Shown: in pieces, positions 1-11,151 of the stretch
Layout of the letters: every line of letters starts with the position of its first letter
Numbering within the stretch: position 1 is the stretch's first letter
From: Paulownia fortunei
Taxonomy: Eukaryota; Streptophyta; Magnoliopsida; Lamiales; Paulowniaceae
Direction: 5' to 3'
Length of the DNA: 64,000 bases
NCBI GenBank assembly: GCA_019321725.1
Contig: CM033115.1
Location: 7,760,673-7,824,672 of the forward strand
Made by a program: the position numbers and the translations under genes
Notes under the pieces: model-generated
What the model saw: only the letters and a program-made list of their open reading frames with translations
Told to the model about the DNA's origin: nothing
The model's database searches: none

Positions 1-363
1 GGGATATAATGAGAAGCATCGAAGACATCATTATCATGACTTGGGATAGATTTAAAGATTTATTTTGAAATAAATACTTCACAGCTCCAGTTCGTGCAAT
101 GAAGATGAATGAATTTATACAGTTACGACAAGGAACTATGACAGTTGGAGAATACATTCGTATGTTTGAATAGCTATCCAAATTTGCCACACATATGGTC
201 AATACTGATGCATTAAAAGTTGCAAGATTTCTTGAAGGCTTCAGACCAGAGCTATATAGTGATGTGAATATGGCAGGAATCCTAGTAGTGACATACTCAC
301 AAGTTGCTGAGAGAGCTTTAGTGGCAGAACAAGCTGAACTTAGAATTTCTCATGCTCAGGAGA
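1..363 (+). pseudogene. gypsy gag capsid-like domain, broken
   Basis: The frame covering positions 40-363 reads as a Retrotrans_gag type capsid domain: a W-x-x-F start, a KYF turn near 70-80, then EF--L-QGTMTVGEY and a conserved LSKFA segment followed by RFLEGF. Stops interrupt it at about 67 and 169. In an active element this protein forms the particle that packages the RNA. The 5' end lies outside the window, so the start cannot be judged. The frame ends at about 363, and the link to the knuckle region needs frameshifts. Confidence 0.8.
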
Positions 364-569
364 TTTGATGCCAATTTAAGCAAGGACAGGGGCAACGATG
401 GGTTGAAAATGAAAAGAATAGACCATTTCAAATGCAGAATCATACATCTAAATTCCAACTTGGGCAAAGGTAATAATAGTGGGATCAGAGTAAGCGTACA
501 AAGATTGATCAAGGCAAAGCACCGATGTCATAACCTGCTTATCCTAAATATGGTGGTCACCACAGTAGA

Positions 570-1018
570 GTGTGCCCGACAGAGACTAGAACTTGCTTTG
601 TGTGTGGGAAGGTTGGACATATTGCCAGAGCATGTCTAGATAATCCAAATCCAATAGGACAGAGAAAAGTACTAGCTATAGTCTTTACCATCACTAGATC
701 AGATACTGAAGTGAACCCATCAGTGGTAACAGGTAAATTCTCTATCTTTAGTACCCCAGCATTTGTGTTGTTTGATTCTAGAGCTACACACTCATTTATA
801 TCTACTGAGTATGTGAAGAGGCTGGGTAGAGTACCTGATACTGTTGAGGTCAGTTACAATGTGATAATCCTATCTGGAGATTCAAAATAAACTAACCATA
901 TTTTAAGAGATTGTGCTATTCCCATTGAAAATAGAGAACTCTATGTTGATTTAATTATATTAGCCATGAATGACTATGATATGATTTTGGGTATGGATTG
1001 GTTGTCAAAATATCGGGC
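570..1018 (+). pseudogene. gypsy zinc knuckle and aspartic protease, broken
   Basis: A full CX2CX4HX4C knuckle (CFVCGKVGHIARAC) sits at 594-635; it would bind nucleic acid at the gag C-terminus. About 45 codons later comes the retropepsin core, FVLFDSRATHSF. The catalytic Asp is at 774-776, but the usual DSG or DTG is DSR, which removes the conserved Gly. The second protease strand (YDMILGMDWL) is readable at 970-1005 after a stop at 888-890. The product would cleave the polyprotein, but not in this copy. Confidence 0.85.
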
Positions 1019-1289
1019 TACAATAGATTGTCTGAGAAAGACAGTAACTTTTCAACCTCCTAGTGAGGAACCATTCACCTTTATTGGAATCGTACAAAGT
1101 TTCAAATTCTCAATTATATTAGCATTAAGAGCATAAAGATTATTAGATAGTGGTTGTGAAGGATATTTGGTGAGTGTTATGAGCATCGAAGAACAACACC
1201 ATCCTATCTTCAGTGAAGTGCCAGTTGTTTGAGAATATCCAGATGTATTTCCTAATGATCTTCCTAGATTACCACTAGACCATAAGATA

Positions 1290-2106
1290 GAGTTTGTCAT
1301 TGAACTAAATCCAGGAACACCTCTAATATCTAAAGCTCCATACCGAATGGCACCAGCTGAGTTGAAAGAATTGAAGATATAAATATAGGAATTATTAGAT
1401 AAATGTTTTATCAGACCTAGCTTTTCTCCATGGGGTGCACTGGTTCTATTTGTGCGTAAGAAGGATGGTACAATGCAACTGTGTATAGACTACCGAGATT
1501 TAAATAAAGTTATAATCAAGAATAAGTATCCTCTGTCTAGAATAGAAGACTTATTTGATCAGCTCCAAGGTACATCTATATTTTCAAAAATTGATCTACA
1601 ATCTGGGTACCATCAACTGAAAATAAAAGAGGATGATGTCACCAAGATAGCATTTAGCATGAGATATGGACATTATGAATTTTTGGTAATGCCATTTGGG
1701 ATGATAAATGCTCCAGCAGCTTTTATGGATTTGATAAATTGGGTATTTAAAAATTTTCTTGATAGATATGTTATTATATTTATTGATGATATCCTGATTT
1801 ACTCTAGCACAAAACAAGAGCATGGTGAACATCTAAAAATGGTTTTAGAGGTTTTGAAAGAGAAACAACTATATGCTAAATTTAAGAAATGTGAATTTTG
1901 GATTGATCGAGTGGTATTTCTAGGACATATAATATTAGGAGCAGGAATATCTGTAGATTCAAGTAAAGTAGAAGCTATTGATAGTTGGTTACAACCTACT
2001 AATCCTTCAGAAGTATGAAGTTTTATGGGTTTATCTAGATATTACCGTAGATTTGTGGAAGAATTCTCTAAGATAGCTTCTCCTTTGACATAATTAACCA
2101 GAAAAT
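1290..2106 (+). pseudogene. gypsy reverse transcriptase, broken
   Basis: The longest open piece is 1452-2018 (188 codons). It runs from the [16 protein letters not shown] block through [16 protein letters not shown] and MPFG to [10 protein letters not shown]. The catalytic Asp pair is at 1785-1790. Upstream, 1290-1450 gives the N-terminal PYRMAP and LLDK-FIRPS-SPWGA blocks with two stops near 1380-1390. Downstream, after a stop at 2016-2018, SR(Y)YRRFVEEFSKIASPLT continues to 2106. The domain order and spacing match plant Ty3/gypsy RT. It is the best preserved part of this relic. Confidence 0.92.
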
Positions 2107-2108
2107 GT

Positions 2109-2582
2109 GTGACATTTAAATGGACGGATGCTTGTGAGAAAAGTTTTCAGGAATTGAAGAAAATGTTAACTTCAGCTCCTATTCTTTCTATTCCATTAGG
2201 TATTGGAGGCTTTGTGGTTTATAGTGATGCTTCAAAAAATAGGTTGGGATGTGTATTAATGCAAAATGGTAAAGTAGTTGCATATGCATCCAAACAACTT
2301 AAAGAGTATGAGAAGAATTATCCCACACATGATTTAGAGCTTGCTGCGGTGGTGTTTGCACTTAAGATATGGAGATATTATTTGTATGGTAAACGATATG
2401 AGATATATACTGATCACAAGAGTTTGAAATATTTATTCATCCAAAAAGAGTTAAATATAGGACAACCAAGATGGTTGGAGTTAGTGAAAGATTATGATTG
2501 TGTTATTAACTATCATCCTGGTAAGGCTAATTTTGTGACTGATGCATTGAGCTGTAAATCAACACAAGTACTACAGTTTTAG
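2109..2582 (+). pseudogene. gypsy RNase H domain (largely open)
   Basis: A 157-codon open stretch holds the RNase H fold that removes RNA from the RNA:DNA hybrid. It shows [10 protein letters not shown] (Asp at residue 40), THDLELAA (Glu at 78) and YTDHKSLKY (Asp at 102), followed by the [10 protein letters not shown] and HPGKAN--DALS segment that marks its end in plant gypsy elements. The normal DALSR is DALSC here. It continues RT with no gap but in a separate frame, and it ends in a stop at 2580-2582. Confidence 0.9.
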
Positions 2583-2599
2583 CTTTGACTCAGAAACTA

Positions 2600-2905
2600 T
2601 AGTTAATTGAACTACAAAAAATGGATGTAGAAATTGTACAACAGGGATCAATAGAGGCCAAATTTGCAGCTTTGACACTCTAACTGACTTTGATTGATAG
2701 AATTCAACAGGGACAACAAGTTGATGAATATGTTACTAAAATGATGAAAGAAATAGCTTCAGAAAAGTTTTCTAATTTTCAGATGTCAGAGAATGGTATC
2801 TTGCAGTTCCGAAAAAAGTTATATATGCCTAATGTAGACAACATTCGGGAACATATTTTGGCAGAGGCACATTCAACACCATATTCAGTGCATCCAGATA
2901 TTTTG
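2600..2905 (+). pseudogene. gypsy integrase N-terminal piece, truncated
   Basis: This region reads [15 protein letters not shown], then the beginning of the integrase zinc-binding region, AEAHSTPYSVHPD. Right after this the expected next block (G-TKMY-DL) is absent. From about 2906 the sequence instead matches the inside of a family-B LTR. The DDE catalytic core and the C-terminal chromodomain-type region are missing from this copy. Confidence 0.8.
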
Positions 2906-3856
2906 ATGATATTAAATTTGACTGAGAGTCTTATGATTCTTGAAACATGTTGAGAGCAAGATGACTTGCATTTCATATTGAACATTCCATTCATGAGCAT
3001 TTACATGTGCATGCACGACATATGAGTATAGTAGAGGTTTTTGCATGCACGATATGATTTAATAGGGGGTGTGCCTCTGGTGGTCACAAGAGAGTGGACC
3101 ACTTGACTGTACCCTTATTGACTCTGCTAGTGGGAAGACTTTTGGAGGATCATAGAGGAAAATAGGGGGTGGACCTTTGGTGATCACAGGAGATGGCCCT
3201 TGGACTAAGTCATTTGTTTATGGTTATGTGATTATTGATATTGTTTAGATCTCTATCCGGTGCATAGTAGGTGGGCCAAGGGCCTAATAAATGAAGTAAT
3301 TTTCAATGAAAACTCTTTGATTTATAAGTACTCAATTTGACACATTTATATCATCATATCTTAGAGTTGAGTTGCATGAGATTTTATATCATACTCTTGT
3401 CATGCATGATTTTTACTTATTGAGCGTTAGCTCATGTAGTTCATGCATTGTAGGTGAACATGGTAAGACTTGAGACCTCTGGTTTACTAGCTGGTAGTGG
3501 AGCTCCTACAGGCTTTCAAAGATCAATATACTTGGATGACGATCTGTTGGGCTATTTTGTGGGCTGTGTTTTTAATTTTACAGTTATTGTATTATGTTAG
3601 TGACTTTATCCTGTATATCACTTTCAAAACTCCTTTGTAAAAGAAAGTTTAGGTTTGTGATGGTTTTGATAGACTTGGTTAATATTTAATAACTACATAT
3701 GTATATACAGTGTGAGAGGATATGAAATCACTTTACTTTTATCAATGTTTTGTTGAATTGAGTAAAAAAAAAATTATACACATGCATGCATGCACAAATT
3801 ATGTTGCACAGGTTGTTTATATATATATTTATATATATTGTTAGGAGGTTGTGACA
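2906..3856 (+). repeat. Family-B gypsy LTR, 3' fragment
   Basis: This matches the 3' third of the family-B LTRs at 59705-60817 and 50700-51661. Shared blocks are GTTAGCTCAT followed by the GTAGGTGA-CATGG motif at about 3425-3465, a GGATGACGA block near 3535, and a terminal GTGACA equivalent to the GTTACA end of other copies. The first 155 bases also match the reverse complement of 8030-8185. The first two thirds of the LTR are missing, and it is spliced directly to gypsy integrase on its left. It holds the 107-base near-duplicate block described under findings. Confidence 0.75.
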
Positions 3857-5237
3857 CTAATTTCTCCATAATAACCAATGAGATCTTTTTATTTTTAAGT
3901 TGTTTTACTTCAAGTAGAAGAATCTCTACATGTCTTTCTTCATAACTCAAATCTGCTTTCAGCTCTATAAGTTCATTCTTCTGAATATGAGATGGATTTG
4001 CAATATATTTCCTCAACATGGATACTTGGAATATATTGTGCACTTGACACATTGATACCGGTAGGTCGAGTTTATAAGCAGGATCCCCAATTCATTCAAT
4101 AATAAGAAATGGACCAATATATCTAGGATTAAGCTTTCTTTTCTTTCCAAACTATATAATCCCCTTCATTGGAGATACCTTTAGAAATACTTGATTTCCT
4201 ACTGCAAATTCTAACATTCTTCTTCTTTGATTTGCATAACTTTTCTATCGGCTCTAGGTAGTCTGCATTTGTTGATGAATTTATGTCACAACTTCTATCA
4301 TTTCTCAAATCATATTTGGGCCCAAAAACTTTTTTTCACTAGCCTCATCCTAATGAACTGGAAATCTACATTGTCTACCATATAATGCTTCATAAGGGAT
4401 AATTCCAATAGTGGACTAATAGCAGTTATTATAAGAGAATTCTACTAAAGGTAAAAATTTACTCTATTCAAGAGTAAGGAAAATCAAATGCTATCTAAGC
4501 AAGACGCCTTAGAATTCTATTCTACAGGGAAGAAAGACCTACTGAATAAGTCTCTAATTAATCGTAGGTAGCTGAGCGACTTCTTTTCTTTTTTTTTTTA
4601 AGCTCTCACTTGAGTCGATCTTATGCAATGGATTATGACTTTTTTACCATAAAAATCTAATACACAAACTCTAAGCATATCTTTCAATATTTGTATTGTT
4701 CGCTCTGATTGTCCATTAGTCTGGGGATGATATACAATACTGAAAGATAATTGTATTTCTAATGCCTTGTGTAAACTCTTCCAGGACATACACAAAAACC
4801 TTGAATCTCAATCAAAAATAATAGATAGTGGTACACCATGAAGTCTAACCACTTTCTGTGCATATAAATGTGCATAACAGTCTATAGAATAGGTAGAATA
4901 AGTTGGAAGAAAGTGACTATATTTAGTTAACCTATCAAAAATAACCTAAATAACATCATCATCTTTAACTATTTTATGTAGTTTAAACACAAAATCCATA
5001 GTAATTCTTTCCCATTTCCATTTTGGAATAAATAAAGGTTGCAAGATTCCTGGTGGTCTTTGATGTTCTGCCTTTATTTGTTAACATGTCAAGCATTGTT
5101 CTGCAAATTGAGCAACAACTTTTTTCCTACCAGGCCACCAATAAGCATTATCAAATCTCTATACATTTTAATAGCTCTTGGATGTACTGAATATAACGTT
5201 GGATGTGTCTCTACCAAAATATCTTACTGAATGTTGT
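3857..5237 (-). pseudogene. gypsy integrase and C-terminal tail, broken
   Basis: The core is recognisable at 4598-4795 minus: a VYHPQTNGQSER motif that carries the catalytic Glu, followed by the LRVCVLDF block. The C-terminal part at 3857-4052 minus reads VSMLRKYIANPSHI, then DLSYEERHVEIL and QLKNKKISLV, the usual segment before the chromodomain of plant chromoviruses. Between them are the short blocks expected from the family (VPF-RVKL, DPRF-S), with many stops. The integrase would insert the DNA copy into the genome; this one cannot. Confidence 0.82.
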
Positions 5238-5921
5238 CTATATTAGGTACATATAGTCTCTTTTGGAATCACAAAATACTATTCTCTGACATTGAAAATT
5301 AGAAGACTTTCCTAGAGTAATATCTTTCATCATTTTAGTAAAATATTCATCAACTTGTTGTCCCTGTTGAATTCTATCAATTAAAGTGAGTTGGAGTGTT
5401 AAAGCTGCAAATTTGGCCTCCAATGATTCTTGTTGTACAATCTCTACATCCATTTTTTGTAGCCCCATTAACTCTGGTTTTTGAGTCAAAGCTATAGTTG
5501 GAGTATTTTGTATTGATTTCCTACTCAATGCATCAACTATAACATTAGCCTTACCAGAATAATAGTTGATAACAAAGTTATAATCTTTCACCAATTCCAA
5601 CCATCTTCGTGGTCGCATATTTAACTCTTTTTGAGTGAAGAAATATTTTAAGCTTTTATGATCAATATATATCTCACATCGTTCACCATACAAATAATGT
5701 CTCCATATCTTAAGTGCAAACACCACTGCAACAAGCTCTAAATCATGTGTAGGATAATTCTTTTCATAGTCTTTAAGGTGTCTGGATGCATATGCAACTA
5801 TTTTACCATTTTGCATTAGTAAACAATCCAACTGATTTTTTAAAGTATCACTATAAACTACAAAGCCTCGAGTACCTGATGGAATAGAAAGAATAGGAGC
5901 TAAAGTTAAACTTTTCTTCAA
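5238..5921 (-). pseudogene. gypsy RNase H plus linker to integrase
   Basis: A 227-codon open stretch runs from the RNase H start ([11 protein letters not shown]) through [11 protein letters not shown] and [10 protein letters not shown] to DALSRKS, then the linker [16 protein letters not shown] and the LYL-region start of integrase. It is the longest open frame in the window and parallels 2109-2700 of relic 1. The first Asp, the Glu and the third Asp of RNase H all remain. It begins inside the domain with a fortuitous Met, so it is a remnant, not a gene. Confidence 0.9.
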
Positions 5922-5951
5922 TTCTAGAAAACTTTTCTCATAAACATCTAT

Positions 5952-6355
5952 CTATCTAAATGTCACACTTTTTTTAGTTAATTGGGTTAAAGGAGAAGTT
6001 ATCTTAGAGAATTCCTCCACAAATCTATGATAATATCCAGCTAAACCCAAAAGACATTGTACTTCTGAAGGATTAGTAGGTTCTGACCAGCTATTAATAG
6101 CTTCTACTTTACTTGGATTTATAGATATTCCCGCTCCTGATATTACATGTCCCAGAAATACCACTCGATCTAACCAAAATCCATATTTCTTAAATGTAGC
6201 ATATAGTTATTTCTCCTTCAGAACCTCTAAAACCATTCTTAGATGTTTTCCATGATCTTCTTTTGTTCTAGAGTAAATCAGAATATCATTTATTAACATA
6301 ATAACAACTCTATCAAGAAAATATTTACCCCAATGCTCTTGGCCCAATCTGCTAT
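5952..6355 (-). pseudogene. gypsy RT, C-terminal half, broken
   Basis: Minus-strand frames give FLDR-V followed by a damaged active site (LINDIL where FIDDIL is expected, so the first Asp is Asn), then [28 protein letters not shown] and the GYYHRFVEEFSKI block. The sequence begins at the codons just before the active site and ends at the RNase H junction. Loss of the first active-site Asp would itself abolish polymerase activity. Confidence 0.82.
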
Positions 6356-6384
6356 AGGCCTACTAATAGATATTGATATTAGAG

Positions 6385-7475
6385 TAGTCTTCAGATGGAA
6401 AATTGGTAGCTAGAGCCTTTACTATCACTAGATCAGTTGTTAAGGCGAACCCATCATTGGTAATAGGTAAATTCTCTATCTTTGGTATTCGAACATTTGT
6501 ATTGTTTGATTTTAGAGCTAAAACTCATTTATATCCACTGAGTATGTGAAGAGGCTAGGTAGAGTACCTGATACTATTAAGGTTAGTTACAATGTTATAA
6601 TTCCTTGTAGAGATTCAAAACAAGATAATCATGTTTTAAGAGATTGTGTTATTCCTAATGAAAATAGAAAACTCAACACTGATTTAATTGTATTTTCCAT
6701 GAATAACTATGATATGATTTTGGGTATGGATTAGTTGTCAAAGTATCGTGCTACTAAAGATTGTCAGAGAAAGAGAGTGACTTTTCAACCTCTAGGAGAG
6801 AAGTCATTCACCTTTATTGGAATTATAAAAAGCTCAAAAATCTCGATTATTTCAACATTGAAACATAAAGATTATTTGATAGTGGCTGTGAGGGATATTT
6901 GGTGAGTGTTATGTGCATTAAAGAACAATACCATCCGATCCTTAATGAAGTGTCAATTGTTTGGGAGTATCCATAAGTATTTCCTAATGATCTTCTTGGA
7001 TTACCACCGAAACTTGAGATAAAGTTTGTCATAGAACTAAACTTAGGAACACTTCTAATATCTAAAGCTCCATACTAAATGGCACCAGTTAAGTTGAAAG
7101 AATTGAAGATACAAATACATAAATCATTAGATAAAGGTTTTATCAGATCCAGCTTTTCACCATAGGGTGCACCAGTTCTATTTGTACATAAGAAGGATGG
7201 TATAATGCAAGTGTGTATGGACTACCGAGAGTTAAATAAAGTTACAATCAATAATAAGTATCCTCTGCTTAAAATAGAAGATTTATTTGACCAGCTTCGA
7301 TGTGTATCTATATTTTCAAAAATTAATCTGCGATTTAGGTACCATCAATTGAAAATAAAAGAGGATAATATCGCCAAGACAACAATTAGTAGAGAATATA
7401 GACATTATGAATTTTTGGTGATGCTATTTGGGTTGACAAATACTCTAACAAATTTTATGGATTCGATGAATCAGG
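6385..7475 (+). pseudogene. Ty3/gypsy relic 3: protease and RT N-terminal half, plus strand
   Basis: This aligns by eye with 665-1740 of relic 1. It has the ITRSD start after the knuckle, a damaged protease core near 6500-6530 where the Asp of FDF-A precedes a frameshift, NNYDMILGMD at 6703-6732, SIKEQYH, APY-MAP, and the RT blocks [10 protein letters not shown] and [17 protein letters not shown]. It stops at MDSMNQV (7455-7475), the last codons before the point where relic 2 begins on the other strand. The Asp of the SKIDL block, normally a catalytic residue, is Asn here. Confidence 0.88.
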
Positions 7476-7480
7476 TAAAC

Positions 7481-7990
7481 CTAAAATCTCTTTCTCTTTG
7501 ACAAGGGTCTGCCTAATTTGATCACATACCTCATACAATTGTTCTCAAGATAACCATAATAGTCCACAGATTGAGCAAAAGTAAGAGCAACAAGAGGTGA
7601 TGTTCCAACATGACTAGGAATATCAGTTAGGACAACAACATTAAGATTATTCAAATTACTTTCAAAGGTTAACATCTTTTTAGAAATACTAAAAGTAAGC
7701 CTAGGAGAGGTCAGGTTTTCTTTCCTTTACTTTTTAAACCCTTGAGAGACAAGAAGATTGTAAATTGAAGATGGGAAAGGGAGATTGCCTTGAGTAGTCT
7801 TAACTTTTACATGCTCAATAGTTGTTTTTACAATATGCCTCCAAAAATCGAAAGGAAGACCCCATGCTTATACAAAACTAAAGAATGGCTTGATTTTTAA
7901 TAATTGCTGTGTGGTTTGTGGTAGGGATCCAGTTTTTTATGGCAACTTTATAGAGGATGGCACACTTGACACTAGTAGTGTCCAACCAAA
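7481..7990 (-). pseudogene. Putative plant transposon-protein domain relic
   Basis: One minus-strand frame, with a few stops, reads IKNWIPTTNHTAII, then a FCISMG-like block, LPFDFWRHIVKTTIEHVKV, LPFPSSIYNLLVSQG and an open tail of 64 codons ending at 7481. The order W-PT-H, then FDF--IV, then LPFPSLIY is what I know from the domain annotated in plants as putative plant transposon protein, found in unclassified plant transposon ORFs. It is adjacent to the gypsy breakpoint at 7475. I am sure it is an old ORF and moderately sure of the family. Confidence 0.45.
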
Positions 7991-7999
7991 ATATTTTCT

Positions 8000-10075
8000 T
8001 TCTGAAAACCATGTCTCAAATCATATCGTGCATGCAAGAACCTCTACTATACTTATATAACGTGCATGCACATGTAAATGCTCATGAATGGTATGTTCAA
8101 TAAGAAATGCAAGTCATCTTGCTCTCAACATGTTTCAAGAATCATAAAACTCTCAGTCAAATGTAATATCACCAACACATTAGGTATAAATGCATCAAGA
8201 CATACTATGTTCATACATTGTAGTTGCAAATGGATCTTTACTTACCTTTCACTTGGTTGGTGGCTTAGTCTAGATTTGTTTATTGCTCTCCTCCAATCCT
8301 AGATGTAAAATAGTTTGTAATATTACCCAACATCAAGCACCATTCCCAATTTGACAAGTTGAAAACATAAAATATCATACTAAGACCTTAAACACCAAGC
8401 TATCTAGGTTTTACAAACTAGAACCCAATCTAGTCCCTCCAATACCTAAATTTCTCATCTTAGATACATGTAAACATCATATAATTGAAGTATTATAACT
8501 CTAATATCATGTAGCTAATTGATAACACTCAATAGCAACATGTCTAGGTTGGAATATGCTAAGTTATCAAATGGGGCAGATTCACAATTTCATATTTACT
8601 TGCTGTTCAATTTAGTTGCATGATAATTTTAACATCTCTAAGCATATCCAATCACTCCCAAATTTTTACCACACATAGATAACATGTATATAAATGTAAC
8701 CATATCATAGAATTGCTAAAACTCATGGATACAACTTCCCAAGTTCAGCTCTCTTCACGACGTACTGAAACAGATTGTTTCCCTACCGTGACAGTTTTGG
8801 ACACTTCATGACATTAATGGTTTTGGCACCCTTAAGTATATTCAATCACTCCAAAAGTTTAACCATTCTTAGATAACATATATAAGGAGACAACCAGGTC
8901 AAATAACTGCCAAAATTAATGGATTTATTGCTGTAAAACCAGCCTTATTCACACAGGATAGATTCTGAAATTTAAAGAAGAGAGTTTTGAGCATCTCTTT
9001 AATTATCACACTATATTTCAATTTGTAACCTCTCTAAACTTATATACATCACCTAGACTCATATATAAACATATATATGGTGAAATACACAGGTTTTAAT
9101 CAAGTTATTAGACATATATAAAGCTTTATATAAAAAATCAACAAGTATACAGTTTCTGTCCCTAGTGATTTTTATTGTGATTTTGCAACTAAAAATTCTT
9201 CTTTTGTGAATTATAAGACCACAAATAACATTCTAACATAATTATAAAAAATAATAGAAGCTTAAAAAATCATAAACTCTAAAACAGTTGAAGAACTTAA
9301 ATAAAAAACATGAGTTAAACGTACCTATGCACAGTTTTAAGTTCCTACTTGCTCTCCCCTACTTCTTTTTGCTTCCTTCACTTTTTTTTTTATTTACATG
9401 GAATTACTTGAGAGCAAATTCTAACATTCCATATTAAGGTTTGGGAGGTAAAATAGTTTAGAAAATAGTTTTTGGTCCTGGTTCAAGGGTAGAAATGAAG
9501 AAAGGTTGAAATGGAAGCTTGAGGTGGCAAGGTTAAGGTGTCAAGTTGTGGTTCAAATTTGATATTTTTCACACCTTATATAGCCCTAATTTAGTGCTTC
9601 TCATTACTTATTTATCTATGTACAACCTAATTTATTCTCCATATGATCGGATAATATATTATACCCTAATTTCTTAATTGTTCATTCAATTTCCAAATCG
9701 ATTGGAATCCGATTCTTAAATGATTGTCTAGTTTTTATTTTCTAAAATCACATGCACATATGAACCTTGTGTTATGACACCTAAATCACATTATATCATA
9801 TTTGATATTCCAAGTATGTTAATCTATGGATGTATACCTTTAAAACACCTCGATCAATTCAAATCGAATCATATAAGCTTACTAGTGTCACCTTTAACAC
9901 TTCTAAAATTATAACATAAAACCTATGAATATCCACTATATTGATCAATCTATTCTTTATCTTATCTAAATATAGAATTACTTAATTAGGTTATAGGTTC
10001 TCAACCACTAACATCAAGTGATAGCATTACAAGTCTAACGATTAAGAATGCTATATATCATTCTTGACTACATTA
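8000..10075 (-). repeat. Family-B gypsy LTR, minus strand, incomplete
   Basis: The reverse complement follows the family-B LTRs at 46310-48025 and 48969-50760 almost throughout. Shared blocks are the AAGTACCTATGC-type stretch near 9320, the repeated pieces around 8500-9000, and the GCATTCTTAATC block near 10040. The 5' end (on the minus strand) lacks roughly the first 100 bases and is fused to Athila-like pol at about 10080. The 3' end stops at about 8000, before the last third. At 8198-8202 it preserves an uninterrupted version of the site where Copia-C entered another family-B LTR. Confidence 0.75.
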
Positions 10076-10083
10076 ACTCCTGA

Positions 10084-10452
10084 TTACCTTGGTACAACTC
10101 GAGTAGGACTTACCCATTTGCTGTCAGAAATAGGATAAACGATTCTATTATCTAATAGTTTAATGATTTCATTTCTCACTACTTCTTTCATATTAGGATT
10201 TAGCCTTCGTTGTATTTCTCTAAAAGGTTTAACATTTTTCTCTAGATAGATGTTATGTGTGTAAATTAAGGGATTAATGCCTTTGATGTCAGTAATGGTC
10301 CATCCTAAAGCTTTCTTATGCATTTTTAGAATTTCATTCAACTTACCTTCTTGGGATACATTAAGTTTGAAAGAAATTATTACTAGAAAAGTCTGATACT
10401 CATCCAAATAAGAGTATTTCAAATCAAATGGCAAAGGTTTCAAATCAACCAT
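10084..10452 (-). pseudogene. Athila-like RT N-terminal segment
   Basis: A 122-codon minus-strand open stretch starts MVDLKPLPFDLKYSYL. It contains LNEILKMHKKALGWTITDIK, a conserved Athila signature, then HNIYLEKNVKPFREIQRRLN, a V--EI-KLLD block and YPISDSKWVSPTRVVPR. The next expected block (KKGG---V-N) is gone, because the family-B LTR begins within a few bases. The polymerase active site is therefore absent. Confidence 0.9.
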
Positions 10453-10549
10453 GGGAGCTTTAATATTTGATGAAATAGATTGTACTGTTGATGAGAAAAT
10501 TTCTTCAAACCTTGGCTTCCAAAAATATTTTTCTTGTATCTATGAAAAT

Positions 10550-11120
10550 TTAGAGAGCCTTAGAGTGTGTCTTTTTACAAATACTTTCACTTTGAAAACA
10601 AGTTTCCAAAGGATCAAATGAATTAGTGAAAGTAAAATATTTGTGAAAAAGTTCTTCAATTAAATCCATTTCATGTACTTCGACATCTTCTGCAGGTTGC
10701 TTACAAATATTAAACACATTTAGTTCCAAAGTTATATTACCAAAAGATAACTTCAAAATACAATTCCTATAATTAATCAGAATATTTGAAGTTTCAAGAA
10801 AATGATGACCTAAAATGATAGGAATTTGTATACATGTATGTGTTACAGGCTCTATACCCAAAATAATGAAATCCACTAGAAAATAAAATTTATCAATTTA
10901 TACCAACACTCTTCTACTACTTCTTTTGGAACTTTAATCAAACGGCCAGCTAGTAAGAGTACAATGACAGTTGTTTTGAGTTTTCCCAAATCTAACTGTC
11001 ATAAACTGAGAAAGATAGAAGATTTACAATAGCACCAAGATCAAGCAAAGCACGCTCTATTTTAGTTTTTCCTATGATATATGAAATGGTTGGACAACCT
11101 AGAACTTTGTACTTAGGTGG
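10550..11120 (-). pseudogene. Athila-like aspartic protease, broken
   Basis: The minus-strand reading around 11060-11010 gives ERALLDLGA-VNLL-FSVY. The usual D-L-G triad of Athila-type proteases is kept at 11042-11034. After a damaged stretch, 10876-10740 gives DFIILGIEP then IPIILGHHFLETSNILINY, the second half of the fold. A tail without recognisable domains follows to 10550. The domain would process the polyprotein. Confidence 0.82.
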
Positions 11121-11151
11121 AGTGAATTGTTGAATGAATGAACTAACACTT

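Larger units (their letters stand above)
1..2905 (+). mobile_element. Ty3/gypsy retrotransposon relic 1 (gag-pol, truncated at both ends)
   Basis: Read left to right, the degenerate frames give gag, a CCHC knuckle, protease, reverse transcriptase, RNase H and the first part of integrase. RT before integrase is the Ty3/gypsy order. The left end is cut by the window edge. The right end stops just after the zinc-binding start of integrase, where a family-B LTR fragment begins. Each domain has in-frame stops or shifts, so this is a dead copy. The family matches the two gypsy pieces at 3857-6355 and 6385-7475. No LTR or primer-binding site for this copy can be seen. Confidence 0.9.
3857..6355 (-). 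mobile_element. Ty3/gypsy relic 2, 3' half (RT end to integrase), minus strand
   Basis: Read on the minus strand from 6355 down, this gives the RT 3' half, RNase H, integrase and a C-terminal segment of the same family as relic 1. It starts at the RT position equivalent to base 1742 of relic 1 and has nothing upstream of it in this orientation. The missing upstream half of pol is next door at 6385-7475 on the opposite strand. No LTR in matching orientation flanks it. Stops and shifts occur throughout. Confidence 0.88.

Noticed and set aside
318..512. Minus-strand 64-codon open frame overlapping gypsy gag
   Set aside because: It overlaps the plus-strand gag/linker relic and has only low-complexity Leu-Pro content; shadow of the element.
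1596..1832. Minus-strand 78-codon open frame
   Set aside because: Lies exactly opposite the well-conserved plus-strand RT; shadow frame.
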